Shown: one piece after another, positions 9,297 through 18,187 of the stretch
How positions within the stretch are numbered: position 1 is the stretch's first letter
How the letters are laid out: each line of letters opens with the position of its first letter
Assembly (NCBI RefSeq): GCF_020034655.1
Contig: NZ_JAIQDJ010000001.1
Location: 806,001 to 870,000 of the forward strand
Direction: 5' to 3'
DNA: 64,000 nt
Source: Thermomonas beijingensis
Lineage (GTDB): Bacteria; Pseudomonadota; Gammaproteobacteria; Xanthomonadales; Xanthomonadaceae
Translations under genes and position numbers: made by a program
The notes under the pieces: model-generated
Told to the model about the DNA's origin: nothing
What the model saw: only the letters and a program-made list of their open reading frames with translations
The model's database searches: none

Positions 9297-10313
9297 TCAG
9301 TCCGTCGTCGCCACCGGCAAGTGCAAGGTGGCGATGTAGCGGCCGTTTTCGATGCGCGATTCCACCCGGCCGCGGCCGTCGGTCATGGCGTGGACGCGCT
9401 CACGGGTAGAGCTTAGGCCCACGGCATGGCCATCGCTGCGCACACCGGTGGTGGGCAAATCATTGGCCACGATGACTTCAACCGTATTGGCGCTGTGTCG
9501 CACCAGAACATCCAGCTGGCCGCCAGCAGGCAGCCGTTCAATCCCGTGGCGAATCGCGTTTTCGACCAGGGGTTGAATGGAGAGTGACGGCACCGTGATG
9601 GCGGGTACATCAGCTGGCACTTGCCAGTTCAAGCGCAGACGATCGCCGAAGCGAAGCTGTTCGATTTCCAGATAGCGATGAGCCAGCGCCAATTCTTCGG
9701 CTAATGGAATAAGTTGTGGCCCGCGTAATGCGCTGCGAAACAAGTCCGCCAGATCCAGCAGTACACGCTCCGCAGCATCCGGCTGGGCATGCACAAGTGC
9801 GGCCCCGGTATTGAGTGTGTTGAATAGAAAATGCGGCCGAATACGTGCCTGCAAGGCTTCCAGTTCCAATTGTTTGGCGCGTACCGCCAGCTGCCGCGAG
9901 CGCCAATAGTTTTGGTAGGTCAGCAAACCAATCAGGCCCACCACCACGGCCAATGCCAGAATACGCAAGACAAATTCATTGCGCGATTCTGCGGCATTCC
10001 CACTCATGCCCAGCACGCTCCATGCGGCGGTGGCGACCAGCAGGCTCATGCCAAGAAACAAGGCGAGGCACACCCACGCCATGCGCAGAGGCGGCAGCTT
10101 GCCAATCGGCTTGCGCAGCAAGAATAGTGTGCACAACGTACCCAGCACCACCCACTGCACACCTAGCGAGGCCAGTCCAAACTGCACCAGTCGGTCACCG
10201 CTATGGGTGGGTGCCAATGCCAGTAGTGCTGCCAAGGCTTCACCACTGAGCACCACTGCCATCAAGGCGGGTGGTCGCCATAGCGCAGCCAGTGGGTCAG
10301 TGTGGGTGATCAT
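9297..10313 (-). CDS. LytS/AlgZ-type sensor histidine kinase
   Basis: A 338-aa kinase of the His_kinase (PF06580) type. Four hydrophobic segments lie within residues 15-135, followed by a short coiled coil and the phosphoacceptor motif ARIRPHFLFNTLN (His161). The N box is PLVENAIRHGIE (Asn252) and a G-rich lid (GHAVGLSSTRERV) follows. This layout matches AlgZ/FimS, which with the LytTR regulator AlgR controls twitching and exopolysaccharide in pseudomonads and xanthomonads. No LytTR response regulator follows it here; the next sequence is the Rhs remnant. Upstream, ppx ends 68 bp away on the same strand, so cotranscription with ppx is possible. Confidence 0.85.
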   Translation of the reverse strand: MITHTDPLAALWRPPALMAVVLSGEALAALLALAPTHSGDRLVQFGLASLGVQWVVLGTLCTLFLLRKPIGKLPPLRMAWVCLALFLGMSLLVATAAWSVLGMSGNAAESRNEFVLRILALAVVVGLIGLLTYQNYWRSRQLAVRAKQLELEALQARIRPHFLFNTLNTGAALVHAQPDAAERVLLDLADLFRSALRGPQLIPLAEELALAHRYLEIEQLRFGDRLRLNWQVPADVPAITVPSLSIQPLVENAIRHGIERLPAGGQLDVLVRHSANTVEVIVANDLPTTGVRSDGHAVGLSSTRERVHAMTDGRGRVESRIENGRYIATLHLPVATTD

Positions 10314-10381
10314 GTAGGCAAGGGTAGCCGGGAATGCGCGCCAGCGGTAAACCGCAACCGCAGTCCCCGCAACGCATGCGT

Positions 10382-11944
10382 TTAGCCGGTACTGATGCGC
10401 AGTTGAATCCCCAGCCCCAGCATGTCGTCGGGCTCGCTTTCCAAGTCGGCGCGCAGCAAGGGATGGCCTTGCAGCCAGCGCTTGTCGATACGCAAGGTCA
10501 AGAGGTCGTCCTTGGCTTTCAATTGCAGCATGGGTGGCAATTCATCCCCACGTGCACGATGTAACAACACGGCAAGCCGCAACAGGGCAGCACTGCGGCG
10601 GGCATTGGCCAGCAGCCGGTCGGGGATGGCTTCAAACGCCGATTTCGGGATGCTGCGGCGATGGGTACGCACCAGTGCGGCAAGAAAGCGTTGGCCTTGC
10701 TGCGAAAAGCCGACGATATCGGAATTGGCCAGCACATAAGCGCCATGCGTGTGGTAGCCGCTATGCGCAATGGCCAGTCCAATTTCATGCACACAGGCGG
10801 CACGTGACAACATCGCGCGATCATCACTGGTCAGTTGCCATGCACTAGCCACTTGATCGAACAGCAGTAGCGCCGTGTGACTCACCCGTTGCGCTTGCGC
10901 AGGATCCACGCCATAGCGATGCATCAGTGCACTCACGGAAACATCACGCGGATCATCAGCGCCACCACGGCCCAGCAAGTCATACAGCACACCTTCGCGC
11001 AACGCTGCCTTGCTGACTTGCAAACGATCAATCCCTAATGTGGCAAACAGTGCCTCCAATACCAATACGCCACCCGCGATGATCGGGCGACGATCGTCTG
11101 ACAGGCTAGGCAGATCAATGCTGCCGATGCTCTCGGCCTGCAGCAGACGATCGCGGATCTGCGCGATGGCCTCTGCGGTGATTGAGCCCTTGGTCAACTT
11201 CATGGCCACACAAATATTGCCAATGGCCTTGTGTGTGCCGGAAGTGCCGATGGCTTCATCCCAGCCCAGTTGCCGATAGGTAGCAGCAAATTGCTGCATC
11301 TGCGCACTAATCTCGGTCAGTGCGCTGTTCCAGCGCTTGCGTGACAGCTTGCCGCCATCAAAAAACCGCCGGGTACTGGCAATGCAGCCCACTTGCAGGC
11401 TTTCGCGCTCCAGTGGTTCGAAGCCACGGCCGATGATGCATTCGGTGGAGCCCCCGCCGATGTCGATAACCAACCGCTTTTGACCCTCTTGCGGGGGTTG
11501 TTCGTGGGCAACACCAAGATACACCAGGCGCGCTTCTTCGCGCCCTGAAATCACGTCGATAGTGTGGCCCAAGGCGGCTTCGGCGGGGACCAAAAAAGAA
11601 TCCGGCGAACGCAATTGCCGCACGGTATTGGTGGCCACCACACGCACATGGCGCGGCGGGATATTGGCAATACGCTGCCCAAATCGGGACAGGCTGGCCA
11701 AGGCACGCTCGCGCACTGCAGGGGCCAAGCCACCCAGTGCGTTCAAACCTTCGGCCATGCGTACGGTTTCGCGCAGCCGATCCACCACGCGTAGTTGGCC
11801 CAATACGCATTGCGCCACCACGATGTGAAAGCTGTTGGAGCCCAAATCCACGGCAGCCAAGAGGTCACCATCACGTGGAGTGATGGCGGTGTCGGGCAGG
11901 CGCGAAGTCATGCGTGTATTCATGCGGCCGCTATTGTCGCTCAC
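10382..11944 (-). CDS. ppx: Exopolyphosphatase (Ppx/GppA family)
   Basis: Ppx removes terminal phosphates from polyphosphate and may also act on pppGpp. The N-terminal domain shows AAVDLGSNSFHIVVAQ (phosphate loop 1) and VIDIGGGSTECIIG (loop 2), typical of the ASKHA fold, and the C-terminal half has an HD-like helical domain (CVHEIGLAIAHSGYHTHGAYVL). The 520-aa frame starts with a GTG overlapping the ppk stop as GTGA; an ATG seven codons in (MNTRMTSR) is the alternative. The opposing pair ppk-ppx in one operon below phoBR makes polyphosphate turnover part of the phosphate response. Confidence 0.94.
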   Translation of the reverse strand: MSDNSGRMNTRMTSRLPDTAITPRDGDLLAAVDLGSNSFHIVVAQCVLGQLRVVDRLRETVRMAEGLNALGGLAPAVRERALASLSRFGQRIANIPPRHVRVVATNTVRQLRSPDSFLVPAEAALGHTIDVISGREEARLVYLGVAHEQPPQEGQKRLVIDIGGGSTECIIGRGFEPLERESLQVGCIASTRRFFDGGKLSRKRWNSALTEISAQMQQFAATYRQLGWDEAIGTSGTHKAIGNICVAMKLTKGSITAEAIAQIRDRLLQAESIGSIDLPSLSDDRRPIIAGGVLVLEALFATLGIDRLQVSKAALREGVLYDLLGRGGADDPRDVSVSALMHRYGVDPAQAQRVSHTALLLFDQVASAWQLTSDDRAMLSRAACVHEIGLAIAHSGYHTHGAYVLANSDIVGFSQQGQRFLAALVRTHRRSIPKSAFEAIPDRLLANARRSAALLRLAVLLHRARGDELPPMLQLKAKDDLLTLRIDKRWLQGHPLLRADLESEPDDMLGLGIQLRISTG

Positions 11945-14019
11945 ACGTACAAATCTTCCAGCAAGGACAGTTGTGCCGAGAATGGCGCTTCATCCGGACC
12001 GGGTGTGCAACGATGGTAGTGACCATCGGCTCCCATCTGCCACGCATTCTGATTGTCGGCAAGGTAGTTCAACAGGCCTTCGCGATACACGCGCTCGGCC
12101 AGCTGCGGGTCAAGGATGGGGAACGCGGTTTCCACCCGGCGTAGCAGATTGCGTTCCAACCAGTCGGCGGAGGAGCAATACAGCTCCGGGTTGCCGTCGT
12201 TACCAAACCACCACACGCGATGATGTTCCAGAAAACGGCCGACCACCGAGCGCACCCGGATGTTATCCGACACACCGGCAATACCCGGGCGCAATGCGCA
12301 CGCGCCGCGCACGATCAGGTCGATTGCAACGCCCGCTTGCGAGGCCTCGTACAGTGCGCGCACCACTTGCGGCTCATTGAGGGCATTGATCTTGGCGATG
12401 ATGCGCCCGGGCTTGCCGGCTTGCGCCAATGCGGCTTCGCGGGCAATCCGTTCCAGCACACCCTTGTGCAGGGTGAACGGGGATTGCAGCAAGCGGGCCA
12501 GCGTTAATGGTGCAGCCAGCCCTGACAATTGCTGGAAAATCAGGTGCACATCATTGCCAATTTGCGGGTTGGCGGTCATCAGGCTGAAGTCGGTATAAGC
12601 GCGCGCGGTGCCGCTGTGATAGTTGCCGGTGCCCAAATGCACATAGCGCTGCAGCAGCGGGCCTTCGCGGCGCACGATTAACAACATCTTGGCGTGGGTT
12701 TTGTAATTCACCACCCCGTACACCACCTGTACACCGGCATCTTGCAAGCGGTCGGCCAAGCCCAGGTTGGCCTCCTCGTCAAAGCGCGCGCGCAACTCCA
12801 CCACTACGGTCACGTCTTTGCCATTGCGTGCTGCCTGGATCAATTGATCCACGATCAGAGAATCCTTGCCGGTGCGGTACAGGGTTTGCTTGATCGCCAG
12901 CACATCCGGATCGTGCGCGGCTTGTTGGATAAGCTCCAACACCGGAGTGAATGCATCGAATGGATGATGCAACAGGACATCACCTTGCCGAATGGCGTCG
13001 AACATGCAATCCACATCCCGCAGCAGCCGCGGCTGGAATGGGCGGAACTTCAGCTCCGGGCGCTTGACCAGGTCATACACCTGCACCACGCGGTTGAGGT
13101 TGACCGGGCCATTGATTTTGTACACCGCATTGGCCGGCAGCTCGAAATTGGCCAATAGCGAATCCACGACGTCTTGCGGGCATCGCTCGTCGATTTCCAG
13201 CCGCACCGCACGCAGGTAGCCACGCCCCAGCAATTCATCACGCAGCGCCAGCGCCAGATTGTCCATATCGTCCTCATCGACGATGAGTTCGGAATTGCGG
13301 GTCACCCGGAACTGATGCGCGCTTTTGACATGCATGCCAGGGAACAATTCGCGCACGAATTCTGAAAGCACCGAGCTGAGGAAAACGAAGTCATGCAGCG
13401 CATCGCCATCGCCATCGGCATCGGGAAGGCGGATGATGCGTGGCAGTGAACGCGGCGCGCGCACGATGGCCAAGTGACCCTCGCGGCCGAATGCATCGCG
13501 GCCTTCCAGCAGGACTACCACATTCAACGATTTGTTGAGGATCTTGGGGAACGGATGCGCCGGGTCCAGGCCCAGTGGCGAGAGTACCGGCATGATTTCG
13601 TCGATGAAGTATTGGCGCAACCATGCGCGCTGTTCCGTAGTCCATTGCTCACGCTGCAGCAAACGAATCCCGGCCTCCGCCAGTGCTGGCCGCAGCTCGT
13701 CATAAAAGCATCGGTATTGCGCAGCCACCAGCTCGGCGGCACGTTCGTGGATGCGATTCAACAACAGCGAAGGATCGAGCCCGTCCATGCCGGCGGGCAG
13801 GCCGAATTCCACCGCGTGGCGGACGGCACCGCCGCGAATTTCGAAAAATTCATCCAGATTGGTGCAAGAAATGCACAAGTAGCGCAGACGCTCCATCAGC
13901 GGCACGGCGGGGTCTTGCGCCTGCGCCAATACCCGGAAATTGAAATCGAGCTGGCCCAATTCGCGGTTGGCATACAGCGCCGAATCGCGCAGGGGCAGGA
14001 TAGTGCTGTCGCTGGTCAT
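11941..14019 (-). CDS. ppk1: Polyphosphate kinase 1 (Ppk1)
   Basis: Ppk1 polymerises the gamma-phosphate of ATP into polyphosphate. The 692-aa length is normal. The N-terminal domain starts near YANRELGQLDFNFRVL; the catalytic half carries IKQTLYRTGKDS, KTHAKMLLI with the HxK histidine that is autophosphorylated, and HLGTGNYHSGTARAYTD. The start ATG overlaps the phoR stop (ATGA) and the stop overlaps the ppx start, so phoR, ppk and ppx look translationally coupled. This ties polyphosphate synthesis to the PhoBR system. Confidence 0.97.
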   Translation of the reverse strand: MTSDSTILPLRDSALYANRELGQLDFNFRVLAQAQDPAVPLMERLRYLCISCTNLDEFFEIRGGAVRHAVEFGLPAGMDGLDPSLLLNRIHERAAELVAAQYRCFYDELRPALAEAGIRLLQREQWTTEQRAWLRQYFIDEIMPVLSPLGLDPAHPFPKILNKSLNVVVLLEGRDAFGREGHLAIVRAPRSLPRIIRLPDADGDGDALHDFVFLSSVLSEFVRELFPGMHVKSAHQFRVTRNSELIVDEDDMDNLALALRDELLGRGYLRAVRLEIDERCPQDVVDSLLANFELPANAVYKINGPVNLNRVVQVYDLVKRPELKFRPFQPRLLRDVDCMFDAIRQGDVLLHHPFDAFTPVLELIQQAAHDPDVLAIKQTLYRTGKDSLIVDQLIQAARNGKDVTVVVELRARFDEEANLGLADRLQDAGVQVVYGVVNYKTHAKMLLIVRREGPLLQRYVHLGTGNYHSGTARAYTDFSLMTANPQIGNDVHLIFQQLSGLAAPLTLARLLQSPFTLHKGVLERIAREAALAQAGKPGRIIAKINALNEPQVVRALYEASQAGVAIDLIVRGACALRPGIAGVSDNIRVRSVVGRFLEHHRVWWFGNDGNPELYCSSADWLERNLLRRVETAFPILDPQLAERVYREGLLNYLADNQNAWQMGADGHYHRCTPGPDEAPFSAQLSLLEDLYV

Positions 14020-15347
14020 CGGGATGTCCGGGCATAGGTAAGGGGCTTGCGTGCCAATACGCGATCAGCATCAAAACGGCAGACAAATTGGCTGCCCTTG
14101 TTGAGTTCACTGGTAATACACAGGCGCGCGCCGTGCAGGCCCAGCACATGCTTGACGATGGCCAGCCCCAACCCGGTGCCACCACTTTCGCGGGAGCGGC
14201 TGTTGGAGACACGATAGAAGCGTTCGGTCAGGCGCGGCAAGTGTATGGCGGCAATTCCATGGCCAGTGTCGTGGACGCCCAGGCTGACCCCGCCGTCGGT
14301 CTCGTGCGCAAACCGCAAGGTAATCATGCCACCATCGGGGGTGTAACGCACTGCGTTGCTGACAAGGTTTGAAAATGCGCTGTGCAGTTCTTTGTTGGCA
14401 CCCCGCAGATCCACCTGCGCGGTGTCTTCCAGCACGATGTGATGGCGGCCCTGGCTGAGGGCCTCGGCTTCACGTACCAGGCCGGCCAGCAGGGGCGCCA
14501 TTGCGACAACTTCATCTTGTAACCCCTCGCCCGCATCCAGACGTGAAAGCGTCAACAGGTCTTCCACCAGTCGAGTCATCCGCAAAGATTGCCGGCGCAT
14601 TTCTTCCAGAATCGGCGCCCACTGCGGGTCGTCACCTTCGTCCAACATTTCCAGATAGCCATGCACCACGGTCAGCGGCGTGCGCAGTTCGTGCGAGACA
14701 TTGGCCACAAAGTCGCGCCGCATCTGTTCGACACGCATGGTGTTGGTGATGTCGCGGGCAATCAGCAGCCAGAAGTCTTCCGAATACGGCAGCAGGCGCA
14801 GATGCAGGCGCAGCTCGGGGTTGGCCGGCGAGGGCGCGTCCGTCATGGGCTCGGCATTGCGGCCTGCAGCCAGCCACGGTGCCATCGGCAAGTCTTTGAG
14901 CGCGCTGGCCACCGGGGCGTTGCGATGCAGTGGATGCTGCAGACCCAGCAAAGTGGTGGCCGCAGCGTTGAACCACAGGATGCGTTGCTGATTGCGATCC
15001 ACCACCACGACCGCATCGGGCAAAACGTTGGCGGCGGCGCGATAGGTGCGCAACATAGCCAGCAGGCGTAATTTGCGAGTACGCATTTCCATCTGGCCGC
15101 GATACAGCAATTGATCCAATTGATTCCAGACCCCTTGGCCTTGCTTGGGTTCAAGCCGGCGGCGCGCAGTCAGCCGTTGTTGCACGCCATGCAGCTTCCA
15201 ATAATGCCAAGCCACCACGCCGAGTGAGGCGACGGTCAGGGCTGGCCACGGGTGATCGATGAGCAGCCCCATCAGCAGCGCAACCAGCAGGACGGCTGCG
15301 AGCTGGGACAGTGTGCGAAACCAGGCATTGTCGAAAGTGGAGGGCAT
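14016..15347 (-). CDS. phoR: Phosphate regulon sensor histidine kinase PhoR
   Basis: PhoR senses phosphate status through the Pst/PhoU system and phosphorylates PhoB. The 443-aa form from the ATG at 15347 (MPSTFDNAWFR) begins with two hydrophobic segments (around 13-45), then a linker and PAS domain (VVVDRNQQRILWFNAAA), then the H box FVANVSHELRTPL, the N box NAVRYTPDGGM and the G boxes DTGHGI and GGTGLGLAIVKH. A longer reading frame upstream to 15500 runs back through the phoB C terminus and is rejected. phoB lies 49 bp upstream on the same strand. Confidence 0.95.
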   Translation of the reverse strand: MPSTFDNAWFRTLSQLAAVLLVALLMGLLIDHPWPALTVASLGVVAWHYWKLHGVQQRLTARRRLEPKQGQGVWNQLDQLLYRGQMEMRTRKLRLLAMLRTYRAAANVLPDAVVVVDRNQQRILWFNAAATTLLGLQHPLHRNAPVASALKDLPMAPWLAAGRNAEPMTDAPSPANPELRLHLRLLPYSEDFWLLIARDITNTMRVEQMRRDFVANVSHELRTPLTVVHGYLEMLDEGDDPQWAPILEEMRRQSLRMTRLVEDLLTLSRLDAGEGLQDEVVAMAPLLAGLVREAEALSQGRHHIVLEDTAQVDLRGANKELHSAFSNLVSNAVRYTPDGGMITLRFAHETDGGVSLGVHDTGHGIAAIHLPRLTERFYRVSNSRSRESGGTGLGLAIVKHVLGLHGARLCITSELNKGSQFVCRFDADRVLARKPLTYARTSR

Positions 15348-15396
15348 GCGCCGAGTATCCGTTTTTATCGCATCCCCTGCATATGGGGAATGCTGG

Positions 15397-16098
15397 TTAC
15401 ACGGCAGTCGAGAACCGGTAGCCGGCACCGCGCACGGTTTGCACCATTGCATCCAGGCGGTGCGGCTCCAGGGTTTTGCGCAAGCGGCGGATATGCACAT
15501 CCACCGTGCGTTCTTCCACGTACACGCTGCCGCCCCAGACGTGATCGAGTAACTGGGTGCGGGTATAGACGCGTTCGGGATGGGTCATGAAAAAATGCAG
15601 CAGCCGGTACTCGGTGGGGCCCATCGGGATCGGTTGCGCCGTGCCAGCCTCGTCGGCAAACACCCGGTGTGCTGCGCCGTCAATGCGCAGTGCGCCGACT
15701 TGCACGCTGCCATCTTCGTCATCCTCGCGTGATCGCCGCAAGACCGCTCGAATTCGCGCCAGCAATTCGCGTGCAGAAAATGGCTTCACCACATAGTCAT
15801 CGACCCCGGCTTCCAGCCCGCCAACGCGGTCGTTCTCCTCGCCGCGTGCGGTCAGCATGATGATCGGGATGGCGCGGCTAGTGGCGTCACGCCGCCAGCG
15901 TCGTGCCAGTTCCAGCCCGCTGCTGCCGGGCAGCATCCAATCGAGCAGGATCAGGTCGGGCACGCGCTCTGCAATGCACTCCTGGGCTTGCCGGCCATCG
16001 GCGGCACAGATCGGAACGAAATCTCCCTTGCGCAAGGCAAAGGCCAGCATGTCGCGGATCGCAGGCTCGTCTTCAACAATCAGGATGTGCTTTTGCAT
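15397..16098 (-). CDS. phoB: Phosphate regulon response regulator PhoB
   Basis: A 233-aa OmpR-family regulator. The receiver domain shows IVEDEPAIRDML (acidic pocket), the phosphoacceptor Asp in LILLDWMLPGSSG, TARGEE and DDYVVKPFSARELLARI. The winged-helix domain has TEYRLLHFFMTHPERVYTR, QLLDHVWGGSVYVEERTVDVHI and RRLRKTLEP. PhoB activates genes with Pho boxes when phosphate is low. A Pho-box-like repeat lies 52-68 bp upstream, which fits autoregulation. The start is the ATG at 16098. Confidence 0.96.
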   Translation of the reverse strand: MQKHILIVEDEPAIRDMLAFALRKGDFVPICAADGRQAQECIAERVPDLILLDWMLPGSSGLELARRWRRDATSRAIPIIMLTARGEENDRVGGLEAGVDDYVVKPFSARELLARIRAVLRRSREDDEDGSVQVGALRIDGAAHRVFADEAGTAQPIPMGPTEYRLLHFFMTHPERVYTRTQLLDHVWGGSVYVEERTVDVHIRRLRKTLEPHRLDAMVQTVRGAGYRFSTAV

Positions 16099-16143
16099 GA
16101 GCGAGAGGACGTGTCCAGTCAGATGACCCAGCCATTACACGAC

Positions 16144-16166
16144 GGATTCGTGACAGTTTGGTGACG
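16144..16166 (-). promoter_or_regulatory. Candidate Pho box upstream of phoB
   Basis: Read on the minus strand, CGTCACCAAAC is followed directly by TGTCACGAATC and then CGTCG. This gives TGTCA-like 7-mers repeated every 11 bases, the layout of PhoB half-sites. The block sits just after the bepA stop and 52-68 bp before the phoB start. The site is predicted from pattern only. Confidence 0.5.
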
Positions 16167-16169
16167 TTG

Positions 16170-17792
16170 TCACCTTGCGATGACCGAAGCCCCCCAGCTC
16201 AGCTTGCCACCACGCACTTCTTCGTCATGCACGCCCTGGCGACGGAGTTCCAGTACGGTGGGGGTGATGGCGGCGATACGCGCATCGACGCGCGCACGCG
16301 CGTAGTAATCCAGGGCCTGGTTTTTCTTCAGATTATTGAGCTGCACCAGTGCCTGCTCCGGGCGGCCAGATAAATAGGCGGCTTCGGCCCAGGCTTCACC
16401 GGCACGCGCAGGATCGCCAGCAATTTCGTTGGCACGCGCATAGGCCTGCTGGAACGGCAGGTCGTTGCTGGCATTACCCAACAGCGGGCGCAGCACAGCC
16501 ACGGCGCGTTGCCCGGCAGCATGGGTGTTGCGCTCCCCCAGCAGGCGCGCATAACTCAGCGCCAGTGCGCGATGGGTGGGCATGCGTGCCAGCATCGATT
16601 CGAAGCGGCGGTCGGCTTCAGCCGCCTTGCCGGTATGCGCCTCGGTTTCTCCTAGCGCAATTTGCAGCCACAAATTGTTGGGGTGGGCCTGCGCTAGCGG
16701 CGTGAGCTCCTGCAGCGCATCGCTATTCTGGCCGATCAGTTGATGGGCCAGCGCCAAGCCATAGCGCTGGGATTCATTGAGTGGCTGCTTGGCCCGCATC
16801 TGCTGATATTCGCGGATCGCCTGCATTGGGGTGCTGGCGCTGAACACCCGCAGTCGCTCGCGTGCCCAGCCGTAATCACCGGTATCGCCGCGCACTTGTC
16901 GGGGATTGGATGGCAGGGTGAGTTGCATGCCAGCAGGGAGCAGTGGATTGTTGCCGGGCAGTGCCGTAGGCGTGTTCTTCAAGTTGGCTTCCAGCTTGGC
17001 GGCGCGTTCACGCGCTTCGCTGATGCGGGCCAGTGTGAGCGGGTGGGTTTGCAGATAGCCGGGCACCGCGGCACGCTCGTCGCCTTGATTCATCCGCACC
17101 ACACCTTGCAGGGTTTGGAAGAAGTCGGCCATGGCTTCCGGGTTGTAGCCGGCGTTGGCCAGGGTGCGAATACCAATGCGATCGGCTTCGGCTTCGTTGT
17201 CGCGGGTGTAGTCGATCTGGCGTTGTTGCAGCAGCCCCATGCCGGTCATCAAGGCAGCCGAGGTGGCATCACCAGTGGAATTGCCGCCGGCTTTTTGCGC
17301 GGCGATGATCGCGCCCAAGGTGGCCAGCAGGATGGGCAGGCTCTCGCGCTGGGCTTTTTCTGCTCCGCGCAGAACGTGCTGCTGGGTGACGTGGGAGATT
17401 TCATGGGCCAGCACGCCGGCCACTTCGTCCTCCTCGTCAGCTGCCAGAATCAACCCGGAGTTCACCGCCACATAGCCACCCAAGGTGGCAAAGGCGTTGA
17501 TCTGGCGTTCGCGCAGCAAAAAGAAGGTGAACGGTTGCTGCGGTTTATTACTGGCAGCGGCCAGCCGCTGCCCGACATCGTTCAACCAACCGTCCAGCAG
17601 CGGGTCATCCAGCACATAACCTTCGTGGCGGAGTTGGGCCAGCACCATCGCGCCGTATTCGGCCTGTTTGGCGGGCGACAGCACGCTGCCAGCCGAGGAG
17701 CCGATATCCGGCAGGCTGCGATCCTGTGCGGCGGCACCGGCGGTGATGGCAAGCGCACAAGCAAAGGCGATGGGCAGTAGGCGTGGTTTCAT
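16170..17792 (-). CDS. bepA: BepA/YfgC-type periplasmic M48 metalloprotease with TPR domain
   Basis: BepA promotes assembly of LptD and degrades stalled outer-membrane proteins in the periplasm. From the ATG at 17792 the 540-aa protein has a signal peptide (AFACALAITAGAAAQ), the zinc motif VLAHEISHVTQQH (HExxH), the downstream Glu ligand region NEAEADRIGIRTLANAGY, and a C-terminal half rich in TPR-like helices. The reading frame extends 29 codons upstream without a good start. Its divergent neighbour is grxC, and phoB follows 71 bp downstream on the same strand. A sigma-E-like promoter upstream fits the known envelope-stress control of bepA in E. coli. Confidence 0.93.
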   Translation of the reverse strand: MKPRLLPIAFACALAITAGAAAQDRSLPDIGSSAGSVLSPAKQAEYGAMVLAQLRHEGYVLDDPLLDGWLNDVGQRLAAASNKPQQPFTFFLLRERQINAFATLGGYVAVNSGLILAADEEDEVAGVLAHEISHVTQQHVLRGAEKAQRESLPILLATLGAIIAAQKAGGNSTGDATSAALMTGMGLLQQRQIDYTRDNEAEADRIGIRTLANAGYNPEAMADFFQTLQGVVRMNQGDERAAVPGYLQTHPLTLARISEARERAAKLEANLKNTPTALPGNNPLLPAGMQLTLPSNPRQVRGDTGDYGWARERLRVFSASTPMQAIREYQQMRAKQPLNESQRYGLALAHQLIGQNSDALQELTPLAQAHPNNLWLQIALGETEAHTGKAAEADRRFESMLARMPTHRALALSYARLLGERNTHAAGQRAVAVLRPLLGNASNDLPFQQAYARANEIAGDPARAGEAWAEAAYLSGRPEQALVQLNNLKKNQALDYYARARVDARIAAITPTVLELRRQGVHDEEVRGGKLSWGASVIAR

Positions 17793-17871
17793 GCGGACAG
17801 CATGCAGCTTCGGGCACAGTTTGGGGTGAATGCGGCTTGAGCAACTGGAAATTTGCGCAACAATCCCCATA

Positions 17872-17899
17872 TCCGACACCGATCCCGTCCAGATGTTCC
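17872..17899 (-). promoter_or_regulatory. Candidate sigma-E (RpoE) promoter for bepA
   Basis: On the minus strand GGAACAT (17899-17893) is followed after 16 bp by TCGGA (17876-17872), close to the RpoE consensus GGAACTT-N16-TCTGA. The predicted transcript start is about 70 nt before the bepA ATG. Only one mismatch is seen in each box. Sigma-E control of bepA (yfgC) is known in E. coli; here it is inferred. Confidence 0.5.
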
Positions 17900-17908
17900 G
17901 GAGCCCCC

Positions 17909-18187
17909 ATGAGCGCCACCGAATTACCGACCGTCACGATCTACAGCACCGCCGTGTGCCCGTATTGTGTGATGGCCAAGAACTTCCTGAAAAGCAAAGG
18001 CCGCGAGTGGGTGGAAGTGCGCGTGGACGCCGATCCAGCCGAGCGTGAAAAGATGGTGGCGCTGACCCGCCGCACCAGCGTGCCGCAGATTTTTGTGGGC
18101 GATGTGCATGTGGGCGGCTATGACGACATGATGGCGCTGCAGCGCGCAGGCAAGCTCGAACCGCTGCTGGAGGGCAAGCCCGCATGA
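17909..18187 (+). CDS. grxC: Glutaredoxin 3 (GrxC)
   Basis: A 92-aa dithiol glutaredoxin with the active site CPYC (residues 17-20) in the context YSTAVCPYCVMAKNFL. The GSH-binding features TSVPQIFVGDVHVGGYDDM (TVP-type cis-proline and GG motif) are present. It reduces disulfides and glutathionylated proteins in the cytoplasm. The ATG at 17909 is preceded by GGAG; the frame runs 42 codons further upstream but through the divergent promoter of bepA. Its TGA overlaps the ATG of the following AhpD-like gene, so the two thiol proteins are coupled. Confidence 0.95.
   Translation: MSATELPTVTIYSTAVCPYCVMAKNFLKSKGREWVEVRVDADPAEREKMVALTRRTSVPQIFVGDVHVGGYDDMMALQRAGKLEPLLEGKPA

Noticed and set aside
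15348-15500. Upstream extension of phoR
   Set aside because: It overlaps the phoB C terminus; the membrane segments and the family start agree with the ATG at 15347.
16740-17780. 346-codon + strand frame antisense to bepA
   Set aside because: It is Gly/Gln/His-rich and shadow-like, without domain or promoter evidence, opposite a clear metalloprotease gene.
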